In this document: in pieces, positions 1-11,015 of the stretch
How positions within the stretch are numbered: position 1 is the stretch's first letter
Layout of the letters: every line of letters begins with the position of its first letter
DNA from: Toxoplasma gondii ME49
Taxonomy: Eukaryota > Apicomplexa > Conoidasida > Eucoccidiorida > Sarcocystidae
DNA length: 64,000 nt
Assembly: GCF_000006565.2 (NCBI RefSeq)
Contig: NC_031474.1
Location: forward strand, 2,019,662 to 2,083,661
Direction: 5' to 3'
Translations under genes and position numbers: made by a program
The notes under the pieces: model-generated
What the model was told of the DNA's origin: nothing
The model's input: the letters and a program-made list of their open reading frames with translations, nothing else
Database searches by the model: none

Positions 1-1635
1 TCGAAAGCGAAACGAGCGAGGAAGTCAATTTTGCAAAAAGGCGCGAGGACCGCGGCTGGTTCTTCCTTTCTTCCGTGGAAGTTGCGCCGTGCCCTCGCCT
101 CAAGCAGACGCAAAGAACAGGACGCAGGCTCTACACGCGTCGGCTGTTCACAGAGCTGCAAGCTGGCCAGCGATGTGGAAGACAGTTCCCCCTTGCGCGA
201 GTTCTCTGTGTCGCTTTTCTCGCGGATTTTTGCTCAGCGAAGAAAGTAGAAAAGCGTCCACGTTGAGCTGTTCCAGGGTTTCCTGCGGGACCGCTGGGGT
301 CTTTAGGGGGTTACTCGAGCTTCCGTTGCGGCGTCTGTTTTTCCGAAACGAATCCAGTGAAATACAGACACACTGAGCGTGGTGACTCATCCGCCTCGCT
401 CAGCGTTTTCCCGGGGACGCCTCCCGCTTCTTTTCTGCTGAATCAGGTTTTCTTCTCCGGCTCTCGGCCGCGTCTCCAGAGAAAAGAGAACTCGGGGAAG
501 ACGCAGGAAGGCCTTTCTGCCTTCTCTCCCCGACTCGGCCGGCGAATTCTGGGTCATCGAAGCGTTCGCCTCTCTCAGCCTATTTTGCGTTGGACTGAAT
601 TCGCTGCTCTTCGCAAAAGAAACGTTTTCACCGCCTTTCTTGTGTCGCTCTTCGTCGTCGTCTTTGGGGAAACCTCCCGCGGGTCTGCATGCTCTCGCCG
701 CGCGAAAAGCACGGTCGCCTGTGCGCGTTTTTTTCTTCTGCTCGTTCCCTTGTTGCGAGTTTTGCGGCTTAAGAACTCGTGGAGGAGCATCCCCGAAACT
801 TCTCCTTTCTTCTCCGCGCTTTCAAAAGACAGCCGCCTGCAGTCCGCCCCCCTCCCCCCTGCCGGACTCCCTGTGGCTGTCCTGTAGGCGCCGCCTGGCA
901 TCGAATCTCGCCACGAAGGCGCGGCCTTCTGGAAATCGTTCTCGAACTTTGATGTCGATTTCAACAGGTGAAGAGCTTTGCGCGCCCCGCACAAGACTGC
1001 TCTTCAGAGAGCAGCCAGTTTTTCGTGTCTCTTGTCAACGTCAGCGCGTTTGTATCTGTTGACAACAGGTGGATGAGAACGGGGATCTTTCGAACAAGAA
1101 AAGACGCCTCGTCACGCGTTTTCGCCTCTTCTGTCAAGCTCGCTTCCCCTCTGTTCTTCTCCTCCCTGAACCGTCTTCAGAGCTGCGTTTCTCTTGCGTC
1201 TTGGCAGAGACATCAAGCGGCGCCTGCGTTTCTCTTGCGTCTCGCCGCGCTCCTCTCTCGTTCTGTGTCTTGTCTCCAGTGAAAACGGCCCATTTTTCCT
1301 TTTCTCGAGCACTGCGTCTTCTCGCCTTTGCTCTCGTGTTCTCTCTCTTGTTCTTCATCTTGTTCTCCCTCGTTTTCTTCCTCTCGTTCTCTCTCGAGGT
1401 CTTCCTCTTGGCCGTTCTCTTGTTCTCGGTTTCCGTCTCCCTCTTGTTCTCTCCTCTCTCGGTCTCTCACGGACTTCGCGTGAGGAAACTCTGGAGCGGC
1501 AAACGTAAGTGGGTTGCTTCCATGTCTCTCTTTTCTGCGTCGCTGCCGCGGTGAGTCTTTGACCTGAACGCGACGTAAAGCCGAACACAGAGACGAAAAG
1601 GGAGATCGACGAGAAGCGAAGAAATCAGCGAAAGG
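1..1635 (+). other. Upstream/5' leader region of the syntaxin gene
   Basis: No exon with domain similarity or convincing splice sites was found here. From about 1130 the plus strand is strongly pyrimidine-rich (runs of tctc and ttcttc between about 1240 and 1460), as in the leaders and introns of the flanking genes in this window. Short open frames occur on both strands but look like by-products of the biased composition. It probably holds the promoter and 5' UTR of the gene starting at 1636, and perhaps the tail of a gene further left. That role is inferred from position only. Confidence 0.4.
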
Positions 1636-4271
1636 ATGTCTTTCCAGCAGCCTGCGACGCCTCTTCTGGCGACGTCGGGATTGCCGTATACCTCGCCCGG
1701 CCACCCGCACAACTCAAGTTTCTCTCCCGCAGAAGGTACGCGAGTCGAGGCATTGGCAACAGGTGCTGCGCCTTGTCTTCTCCGTATCGTCTTGTCGTCT
1801 TCTCCTGATTTCCTCCTTCCTCCGTTCCTTCTTTTCTTCTTCTCCGTCTCGTCTTGTCCACTTCCTGGGGTGTCCTCTTCTTCCTGCGGGATCTTTTCGG
1901 TCGGATGCTTGTTCACTCTTGAATGGCGTAGTGTTCTTCCTTTCCTTTTGTCCTTTCTCTCACCTCTCCTTCAGCCAGTCTCACCTCCTCGCTCTCTTGC
2001 TCGTGTCGGTTTGTTTCTCTCGTCTTCTTCTCCCCCATCTTCCTCTCCCTTCCTCTCTTCTCGCTTCTCCTTCTTCCTCTGGCTCCCCTTCTACCTCTTC
2101 TTTCTCTCTTCTTTATCTCTTCTTCCTTTCTTCTTCCTCTCTTCGTTCTTTCTTCTTCCTCTCTTCGTTCTGTCTTCTTCCTCTCTTCGTTCTGTCTTCT
2201 TCCTCTCTTCTTACTTCCTTGTTTCTCTCGTCTCCTCCCTTTCCTCGCTCTTTCTTCTTGCTCTCTTCCTCTTCGCTGGAGTCTCCCGAATGCGATTTTC
2301 TACTCCCTGTGACCTGTCGCGCCTGGCTCCGTCCTTCGCGTACACGTTCGTGTCTGGTAAAAGATTTCTCCCGTGCTTCTTCGTCTCTCTCCAGGCGACG
2401 CGCAGCCTGTCCAAGCTGCCTCGCCGGGCTCCGCCAGCGGAAGCGATTCGTCGCTCGACCGGCAGATTCGCACCAACATTCAAACGATTCGGTCCAATCT
2501 CCTCGCGATCGAAGAAAATGTGAGACGAGAGCTTTCGACACGGAGACAGAGACCCGTCTCTGGACAAAGCTACACACACACAGGCCGATGGAAGCACTGG
2601 CCTCTTTACAGCAACAGACGTCCAGATATCCGTACATATCAATATTTACATATATCTATATACATAAAGCTCACGTAGAGATTTGCATTTAGATGCCAAA
2701 CAGAAGTAAAGATAGCCATCTACATATTCTACAGATCTATATATATATATATAGATATATATATATAGATAGATAGATATTACATGTGTGTGTAGCTACT
2801 CAAATACTTAGACAGTGTTTGTGTAAACGGATGCGTCAACAGAGGAGCGATTCGGAGACCTGTGGGGATCTGAGGCGCTTGGGTATGTGTCGCCTTTGTA
2901 GAAATGGGTGGTTCGCACTTAGGTTCGGTTAGTGCTCTGAACTTTCTTTTTCGTGTGCATCATCGATTTTCAGCTACGTTGGAATTCGTTTTCTCTGCCT
3001 CAGCTCGGAAATTTGAATCGCCGTTTCGTGTCTCGGCGAATTGTCGAGAGCCTCCACGATCGACTGCGAGAGACCTACGACATCGTTCTGTCGACTGAGC
3101 GCCTTTTCAAAGAGTAAGAAGTCCACACGAATCCGCAGACTTGCTGTATGCAAATCTTCGAGGATCACAGCTCATCCGTCTGTTAAAAGAGGCAAAGCAA
3201 ATATTAGCATCTGTTGGCCTATGCACGGTAAGTCGTATATATCAATGTATATATGTATATATATATATATATTGATATATACATATATATATATATATGA
3301 GAATAAATTTCTGAAGACATATTTGAATAAAAGGTGTCACGAAGGCCCTGTGGAAAGATCTTCCGCAGTCCACAACTGTGTCTCCGGAGACGTGGGTATG
3401 CAAGTAGAAGTTCACGCAACAGTGCATGCAGAGTGTTTTCGGAAGATCGAGGAGGAGTGGAGCATTGCCCTTCAGCGCGAGTCCAACTCTGTGGCGTGTC
3501 TTCCCGTTCAGCTGTACGGAGCGAACTCATGCGGAGGAACTTGCGATTTGTTGTGAACCCCTGGAAGGAAAAAGCATTCGTGAAAAGTGAAGGGAGTGAT
3601 TTATGAAATAGACGGTAGATTCGACTTTCGCGTACACGTTGGCGTTCTGTTTCAAGAGCGGTCAAAATGTTGCGCGCGTTCTCCTGCGTCGCGCGGTCGA
3701 CTCCTCCGTTCCAGATGGTCTTGGGGCTTGAGACAGCTTGTTTACGCCGAAGGGACATTTTTTCCGATTTTTTCTTACATGTGGGCTTTTTCATTCTAAA
3801 TTTTAGTAAATGTTCAAAGAATTATTTTAAACAAAAAAAAATACGAGATTTAGGTGTTTAATTAAGCATCTACATATGTTCTGCGCAGCTGGCAGGCAGA
3901 ACAGCAAGGACAGTCAATAGACGTTTTGGAGCGACAGCGACGGCGATTTCTGTACGAGAAGCTCTCGGCGCACTTCCAGGAAGAAGTGAGTGGACTTTCC
4001 TTGTGTTCGCGTGTGTCTCCTTTTGTGCCCGTCTCGTTTTCTGAATTCAATTTCGACAGCACAGACGCGGAGGCGAAAACGGTCAGAAAGACGGAAGGCA
4101 TCCTACTGTCTCGATACCGGCAAACACAAAAAACCTTCAGACGCCAGTGTGCCTCTGAAGATGCATTCCGTGACAACCTCTGCACGCGTAGATATTTCAG
4201 AGTGTCGTCTATTGTAGTGTCTATCTACACACAAGGACACCCATACATTATGCATATATATATATATATGA

Positions 4272-4323
<52 letters not shown>

Positions 4324-7300
4324 GTATATATATGTATATATATGTATATGTGTCATGCATGCAGGGATGGGATGATGTCTGCATCTTTCACCATTTGGTC
4401 GCTTCGTCTTGTCTGGCCTTCTTGTCGTTGCGTGTCTTTCGTCTCTTCACTCGGTGTCAAGACAATTCGTGAACAACTTCGTGTGGCATTCGTCGGTCAC
4501 TTCTGGGCTTCACGTTTCTGCGCGAAGGCGCCTCGCGCTTCTGTGCACGGCAGCTGCGGTCTCTCAGATGCAGTGCGTTTCTTTCCTTGGCTTTCCAGAT
4601 CCGGAAAGTTCAGGCAATCTCTGAGCGGGTTCGCGAGGCGGCGGAGCGCGTCGCTGACAGCAGCTCGTTTCCGGAGACTGGCCGGTCGGAGGCGAATGGT
4701 GCCGAGGGCCTTCCGCGCCCCACATCGGCGCCGCTGTCTCCGCTGGCGCCAGGCGATCGGCGGCGAGATGGACCCGGAGGAGGTCGGTCGGGGCTTCGCG
4801 CTACGGCGGCGCCGCAGAGCGGCCGGGGCGCGGCGACAGAGCTGTCGAGGAAAGGTCGCGCAGGTTCCCCCTTCGGAGTCGTGCTGGACTTGGAGAACGT
4901 GACGATGATGGACGATGAGCGAGAGCAGTTCTTCGTCGGAGACGACGAACAGGAACTGTGCAAGTGAGTCGCCTCACAAACAGCGGCTCGCAGCAAGAAG
5001 CGAGCAAGCGAGCACGGAGAGCCTCACGTGGGCAACTGCACTCAAAGCTAAATCTGCAAGTGTGTGTCTCGTAAAGTCCCTCGAAGAACAAACATTCTGA
5101 TCGAGATGTCCTCGTGTCGCTTGCGGAGTGACAGACGGATCTTTGCCGCTTCGCGTGGTAATGCTGTTGAGAGTCTCGACGCGCTAACGGGGCAGGAAAG
5201 ATAATTGGTAGGTACAGCCAGTTCCAGCTTCTTGCGCCGGGCAGAGACTCGATTCCGTACGCCGCCGGGATATATGTTCACTATCTATGGCGTTCGTGTA
5301 CACCGGGTCCTCTCGGTGGCCCTCTCGCTAGTCAATCTCCCCTAATATGAAGGCGTCCATGTTGCATCGCACGGTGCGCGTGTACCGTCAAGTGTGTTGT
5401 GGGAGACAGGCTCTTCCACATGTCGCTGGCTTCGGTTTCTGACGCGGGGCCCCAGGCTGGTGAAATTCGCCTGTCGTGCCTTTTTTTTCGTCCTCAGCGA
5501 GATGGAGGACGTGGCGGAGCATGAGAGTCTCCTCCAGGTACGTGGGGAATCGGAGCTGGACAGCGACGGTCGCCTTCTCGGCTCGGCTCGAGCGAAGAGG
5601 CTCGACGGCCTGGGTTCGCGTCTCTTCTTTGGCCCGTCCAGATGAGGCTTGAGTGTTCTTCGCTGTGCCACCAGTTGCGACTGTCTCTCGCAGGGAAAGT
5701 GGACAGAAGGAAAGATAGAGGGGGCGATTTTTCGTGTGGGCAGACTCAGAGGGAGCGCGATACTGAGCCAAAGGAACGCAGCGATACGTTTTCGTTGAAC
5801 CGCGAGGCAGAGTGGTAGACACCGAGAGGAGATACGGTGACAAATAGGCAGAGCAGATAAATGGATAGAGACTGTAACTACCTAAATACAGCAGAGAGAA
5901 TAGAATGAGTACGGAGAGAGAGTGGTGGATAGGTGAACGACATAAACACACGGATAGATATGCAGAGACGAGAAGGATTCTGCGATGAATCGATTCCTCT
6001 ATGCTTTTTGGCTTGTCAGAGGTCTGTGTGTTTCTCCTCTCTGCAGCGAGCAGTAGCTGAGGAACGGTACAGAGGCATGCAGCGCATCCACGGCCAGGTG
6101 AAGCAGGTGCGTCTCTACGACCTCAGTTTTTAAGGAACACATTCAGTTCCTACAAAATCAAAAGGTTGCCCTCAAGTTAAGAAGCATCTCGAGTGGACCG
6201 CTTGGTTTCGTTCGTGCCTAAATAGTGGCTGCGCCAACGTTGGCGGCATGCGGGAGCTGCCGGTAGATCTTCAGGGGTCCTGTGGAGTCAAAATTGCAGC
6301 TTTTTGTCTGCTGATTTTTTTCCTCGTCGCATGTCCACCAGTACAGAAAGGCATGTTCAAATGAAAATTTACTCTGATCTCGAGTTCTGCAGAAACAATC
6401 TGCCTGTGCCTTTTCCACTCAGTTGCAACGGCACGTGCGGGTCTGTATGAACTGTGCACGCAGTGGCTCTTTGGTTGCGGAAAGTGTCTCCAGCGGCGTC
6501 GGAAGTCTCGAGCTGGAGACGAGTCGGTTTGTGGGTCCGCTCGCAAGTGCATGCACAGTGTCATTTGTATCCGCTGAATGTTGTGGTATCTGGTGCGCCC
6601 TCGCTGCTTGCTCAGGCAAATCAAATCTTTAAGGATCTCGCCCAGTTGGTTTTGCAACAGGATGCGGGCGTCGAGAGCATTGAGTCGCAGATGCAAGCGG
6701 CGCACAGCCACATCAAGTGCGTTCGACCATCACGTCGCATGGATCTTGCCAACTCTTCGTCTCGTTCTTCGCTGTTTGTGTCTTTTTCAGTCGTGTGGTG
6801 TTTGTCTTTCATTTTTTTAGCCTTCCTTGGAGGTCTCATCGTGTCGGCGTCTCACTTTTGTCTCTTCTTGACTCTTCTTTTGCTTCGGCTTGCTCGTCTG
6901 CGGTGCAGGTTGTGTTTTTTTAAGGCTTTGGACTGCCTTCTACGCCGTCACGCGTACCTTCGTGGTGTCTGTTTGGGTTTTCAGCGTGTTGCTTCGTGTT
7001 TCTCGCATGTGGCTTCTCTTCTCTGCAGAGGGGCAGCATCGGAGCTGCGCATCGCCCACCAGATGCACAGGCGTTCGCGGCAGAGGTGCGTTCTGGGGCT
7101 CAAGAAACTACACGAGACAGCAGATCCCGGAGTACTCAGTGTAAAAGTCTTGAGAGATAACGGTAGACAGGAGTTTGCAGGAACCAAGCATGCGCTTCAG
7201 ACAGCTAAACAAGTGATGCGTTTCGGTGTTGTCCACGACATTGAGGTTCGCCCACACATGTGACGTGACGTTTCAGGCGGCTGCACAGAGTAGGTGGCGC

Positions 7301-7838
7301 AGGAAGATGCAGAAATGCAGCACTCGGCGACAGAGGGCCGTGGAGACGCCTTTGGCCTTTCATGGATGTGTGCGTTTCGTGTGTCCGCTGTGTCGGTCTG
7401 CGTTTCAGACGGTGTCTGCTGTTACTTCTCGTCTTCGCCGTTCTCTCCTTTCTCTTTTATCTCTACTCGTCCTTGTCTGCTGTCCTGCGAAGCCCTCCAA
7501 ACATCGCGCCGGACCCGACTCTCTCTCTGTCGGCCCCGGTTGCACTGTCCGACCGTTCGGATGGGGCGCGCGACTCTTTCGTCGCACCGGTCGTGGACCA
7601 GAATGAACGGCCTGAGCGCAGCGGTTTGTCGCAGGCGACAATTGGAAGTGGAGAGTTGTCTGAAACTTCGCCGGCAGGTCACGTTCCTGGGGTGGGGGCT
7701 CGTTTCTCAATTGGAGGTGCCGTGAAGCGAGTCCTTGAATCGGCGCCCATGAGCGCAGGAGGCCCGACGGTCTTTCTGCCCAGCGCCCTCGGTGGGGCGT
7801 CTGCTGACCGGGGACTTCTGCCCCAGAGTCCGAACTAG
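1636..7838 (+). CDS. Qa-SNARE, syntaxin 7/12 (Pep12)-like, with C-terminal extension
   Basis: A t-SNARE that should drive fusion of endosomal or Golgi-derived vesicles. Ten exons join in phase: 1636-1735, 2395-2519, 3004-3113, 3889-3985, 4599-4963, 5498-5537, 6047-6106, 6616-6716, 7029-7085 and 7409-7838, giving about 494 residues. The N-terminal half resembles the Habc bundle of syntaxin 7/12 ([20 protein letters not shown], then a basic [17 protein letters not shown] helix). A low-complexity insert of about 90 residues (about 157-250) precedes the SNARE motif in exons 6-9. The segment [19 protein letters not shown] is near-identical in pattern to syntaxin 7/12 and carries the zero-layer Gln. 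The last splice joins MHRRSRQR directly to a hydrophobic anchor ([18 protein letters not shown]). About 120 further residues follow the anchor, whereas syntaxins normally end within a few residues of it. The ATG at 1636 has a purine at -3 and opens the first consistent exon; an upstream coding exon is not excluded. Confidence 0.88.
2129..2216 (+). repeat. 22-bp CT-rich tandem repeat, about four copies
   Basis: Four consecutive 22-bp units (2129-2150, 2151-2172, 2173-2194 and a diverged 2195-2216) of the type tcttcttcctctcttcgttc plus two bases. The array lies in intron 1 of the syntaxin gene, inside a longer polypyrimidine tract (about 1790-2270). Confidence 0.8.
2736..2781. repeat. (TA)n/GATA microsatellite
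   Basis: Alternating TA interrupted by GATA units, in intron 2 of the syntaxin gene. Confidence 0.85.
3236..3298. repeat. (TA)n microsatellite
   Basis: Interrupted alternating TA tract with TGTA and TACA units, in syntaxin intron 3. Confidence 0.85.
4252..4351. repeat. (TATG)/(TA)n microsatellite
   Basis: About 100 bp of alternating TA with regular TATG interruptions, in syntaxin intron 4. The tract is nearly self-complementary and could fold back. Confidence 0.85.
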
Positions 7839-10800
7839 CGTGTTCACGAAAGAACACAGCCAGCAGCGAGGTGAAACAGAAGCGAGAAAGAAGTGACAAA
7901 GTACCCAGCACATGCAGACCTCGCGCCAGGCGCGAAACGCAAGCGGATTTTGTCCTCAGTAGCTGTAGCAGGTCACTGCGCCGCCGGGGACTGCGGGACA
8001 TGGAGACGGATGTTCAGGCGGCACTCCAGTGGCTAGATTGCCCTCGTGTTAAACGCCGTGGAACGCTTCTTAGGTTTGTATGTGCATTTGCTGTGCACAC
8101 TGCGTAACTGCACGTCGAGTGTAGAAATTGAGAAGACGCAGTACTCGTTTCTTTCTTGAAGCTTCACGTGGTGTGGCGTGACAGTCCGTTGCACACGGTC
8201 CCGGCGTAGCTCATGTGTTAAGGTCGCGGGTCAGTAGTGGAGTCGCTGTGCTGTGCTCCAGAGCAGCAGAGACGAAGAGACTGCAGAGAGGACGTCCTTT
8301 CGGAATCCTGCTCTCTCTGCCGTCTTCTCTGGGAGTTCTTGGCTGTCTGTGCTCGTGGTCACCGTATATCGAGTTCCCGGGAAAGGTTTTTTCCGAGAGC
8401 AGGCAGTCAGCAAGGTGCGGTTTTTCCGCCGGTGGGAGAACTTCAATGGATAACTGCCAAGCGTCGGTCGGAGAAGAAGTTCATACTCGTGCGTCTTTTC
8501 CTTAGTGCTTTCTATTTTTCTCGGATTGAACCCGATAGTCCATTTGTCTCCCGGCGTGCAACGTCATTTCTTTCCTTGCTTCCTGCTGTAGCGGCAGACA
8601 TCCCGGGCAATGGCAGTGCCAGGCGAAATGCAAACCAGCGAAAGGTGCTCGTGTAGTACGTCACACTGGAACGGAACAAATCTGCGGGTCAACACTACAC
8701 GGTTCGTCCCTGGCAGTAATTGTGGACAGAGTCTAAATCAGCGACCTGGCATTTAGGTGGCTCCTGCCCGATACAGCGAAAAGGTGTGAGCGTACCAAAA
8801 CTGTAAAAGAAACCAGTAGAATTGTGAGAACAGGTCTCCTTCGCAAAAAAGGTGCAAAACGAGTAGGGCCTTGTTCACAAAAATGTCGACTGCCATTCTC
8901 AACTACTACTGTGGAATAAGTCCCACTTAGGAGACTGGGGTGTTGATTTGCCTTAGGACACCTTACCTGTGAACTAGGTTGGGTGCCGTGGCGGTCGCCG
9001 TGTATGAACTAACTATGGCACTTCCCCTCCGGCTCATGAGCTTTGTTGCCAACCAACAGCAGACCAGTGTATGAACGCCAGCTGCCTGTTCCCCTTCCAT
9101 CCAGAGAGCTGCAGTGTCTGGGAAAGTTTGTTTAAAACAGAGAAAGGAAATCGTGCGCAGACGCCAGGTTTCCCCAGAGGGATAGAGATACTCGAAAAAT
9201 AACTAGTGTTTCTGGTTGCGAGTGTGCGGTCTTCCTCCTCGACGCTGCTGCGAAGAAAAATCTGTTTTTTATGTTCGCAGAACAGTGTGAGGATCAGCGA
9301 CACTCTCCTCAGATATCCCTGCTATCCCCCAAATCTGAAAATATTTCAGATGTGGGACGGGAAAGTGCAAGGACATACATGTTTCCCGTGTTGCATTCCT
9401 GTCGGCTATCCGGCAGCAATACGGGTAAGGGGCAGTACAACAGCGGAAGCTTCTCCAATCACGTACCAGTGAACTCTTCGGTTGTCTGCGCAGTTTGTGC
9501 CATGAAAGTGCGTTCATTACTGTCTCCTCACAATAAAAGGAAAGCTAGAATTGTTAGGGCATTCGGGGAAAGCATGGCATCGGGAGGAATCGTGCAACCC
9601 TGGGGTTGGCACGAAAACAAGCTATGCAAACCCGTCTTGTACAACAGGGCGGTCCACCGCCAGTTTAACCCTGCTGCTGTTTCACTAAGATGGTGAACGA
9701 ACTTGCATGTAGCCGCAAGCTCGGTTGACCCTCATGGTAGGTCAGGGATCTTGGTCGCAGCCAGGTGTAACTGAGGGGTGATCCCGGCCTTAAATGGTTG
9801 GCCGAAGCGACATCACGGTCGCGCAAACGATACCAGGTTACCGATTGGTACAGCATGGTTCGTTGATGTGTACATCGTTCTACCGTCCGATCGGAAAGTC
9901 ATTCTGCAGAGTAGTATGTCATCGACTTCTAGACCAGACAGGTCTCTGACGGCTCCAGTTCGCCCCCTACTCCTGATGGGCAATCGAAGAGAGGTCAATG
10001 TCAACTTCACTTAAGGCGCTCGTCATACCTATAAGCACAGTCTGCTCTGGAGACTCACGTTTCGTATTTAAAATGAAGTAGTTGACTGCACAATAACGTT
10101 AGCAGTTTCGATTGTCATTGACACGTGTTCGCTCTGCCCTTCTAGGTTTGACGTCACCAACGGCATCGTACGTTTCATCCACCACACGCAGCGACCTTTT
10201 GCGCTCGAGTAGCATGGTGCAAGAACACGTGTCTCCGCAACGGTTTCTATCGCAAGAACTGCCGATCCAGTCACAGGTGCAACCGTTCCTTGATATAATT
10301 GCCGGTGGCGTCTCTTTGCCCGGGTAGCGTCTCCTTCTCGGTGATCGTCCTCGGTGGTCCATTGTTGAAGCCACGGATACGACGTGTTGCGGTATTCACT
10401 TGGCAAACACGTTGTCGTCGGTGAATGGCGACAGTCTACACTAAACACCGCAGCTTGGTAACAATACTAAGAACGAATGTTCTGCGGCTGAAAGTATAAC
10501 AGGAGCACGCAGGTGACGCAATAAAACTGGGTCCGTTGTCCCTCCCTGCTGGCGTCTCCGGTGATTTTGTACCCGGGATTCACTCAATTGGCCAATGGTA
10601 GAGATTTCGTTGCGTGTTCGGCCTGCCTCAGTTTTTGTGTTTCTTCCGGTACACTTTACCCCGATCTTGTGTGATACGGCATTGAAATCAAAGCTGACAG
10701 ACTGGATGCCAGATCTGGGCGGTGAGAACCTGAACCGGAATAGTCAGTCAAGAAATACGAGGTGCTAAAAGCGTGTCGCCCGCAGAGAATGGTTTTTTGT

Positions 10801-11015
10801 TCGTGGCGAAAGGCGTGGTGCTCAGATGAGGACTATTGATTTTCTGTTCTTTCGAAGTGGGAATGGTCAGAATCAAACTGTCGTGTCAAGTATACTGCAA
10901 GGATTCAAGAGCATTTGTGTGACCAATAGGATCTCATCGGAAGCAGTTGAAACCGGCGACACCCGTGACCGCATTCGCCCGATCGAGCACGCTGAACAAG
11001 TCTGTCATCGGCACG
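7839..11015. other. Intergenic region, no gene recognised
   Basis: Holds the presumed 3' UTR of the syntaxin gene and the upstream region of SUB1. Open frames of up to about 140 codons exist (for example 9271-9696 plus, 10068-10448 minus), but none shows a domain, signal peptide or phase-matched partner exons. Three copies of CGTCTC (GAGACG on the other strand) occur near 10310, 10328 and 10551. That heptamer-type element is known from Toxoplasma dense-granule promoters; its relevance to SUB1 is only a suggestion. Confidence 0.4.

Noticed and set aside
1213..1710. Long minus-strand frames rich in Arg, Glu and Gln opposite the CT tract
   Set aside because: They are the translated complement of a polypyrimidine leader; composition is extreme and the plus-strand gene explains the region.
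1763..2692. Plus-strand frames of about 300 codons rich in Ser, Leu and Phe
   Set aside because: They cross a clear intron of the syntaxin gene, and the composition is what CT-rich DNA gives in any frame.
9271..9696. Plus-strand frame of 141 codons in the gap before SUB1
   Set aside because: No domain, signal peptide or splice partner; length is within chance expectation.
10947..11015. Upstream extension of the SUB1 frame
   Set aside because: The frame is open, but its first codon is TTG; the ATG at 11016 directly precedes a good signal peptide.
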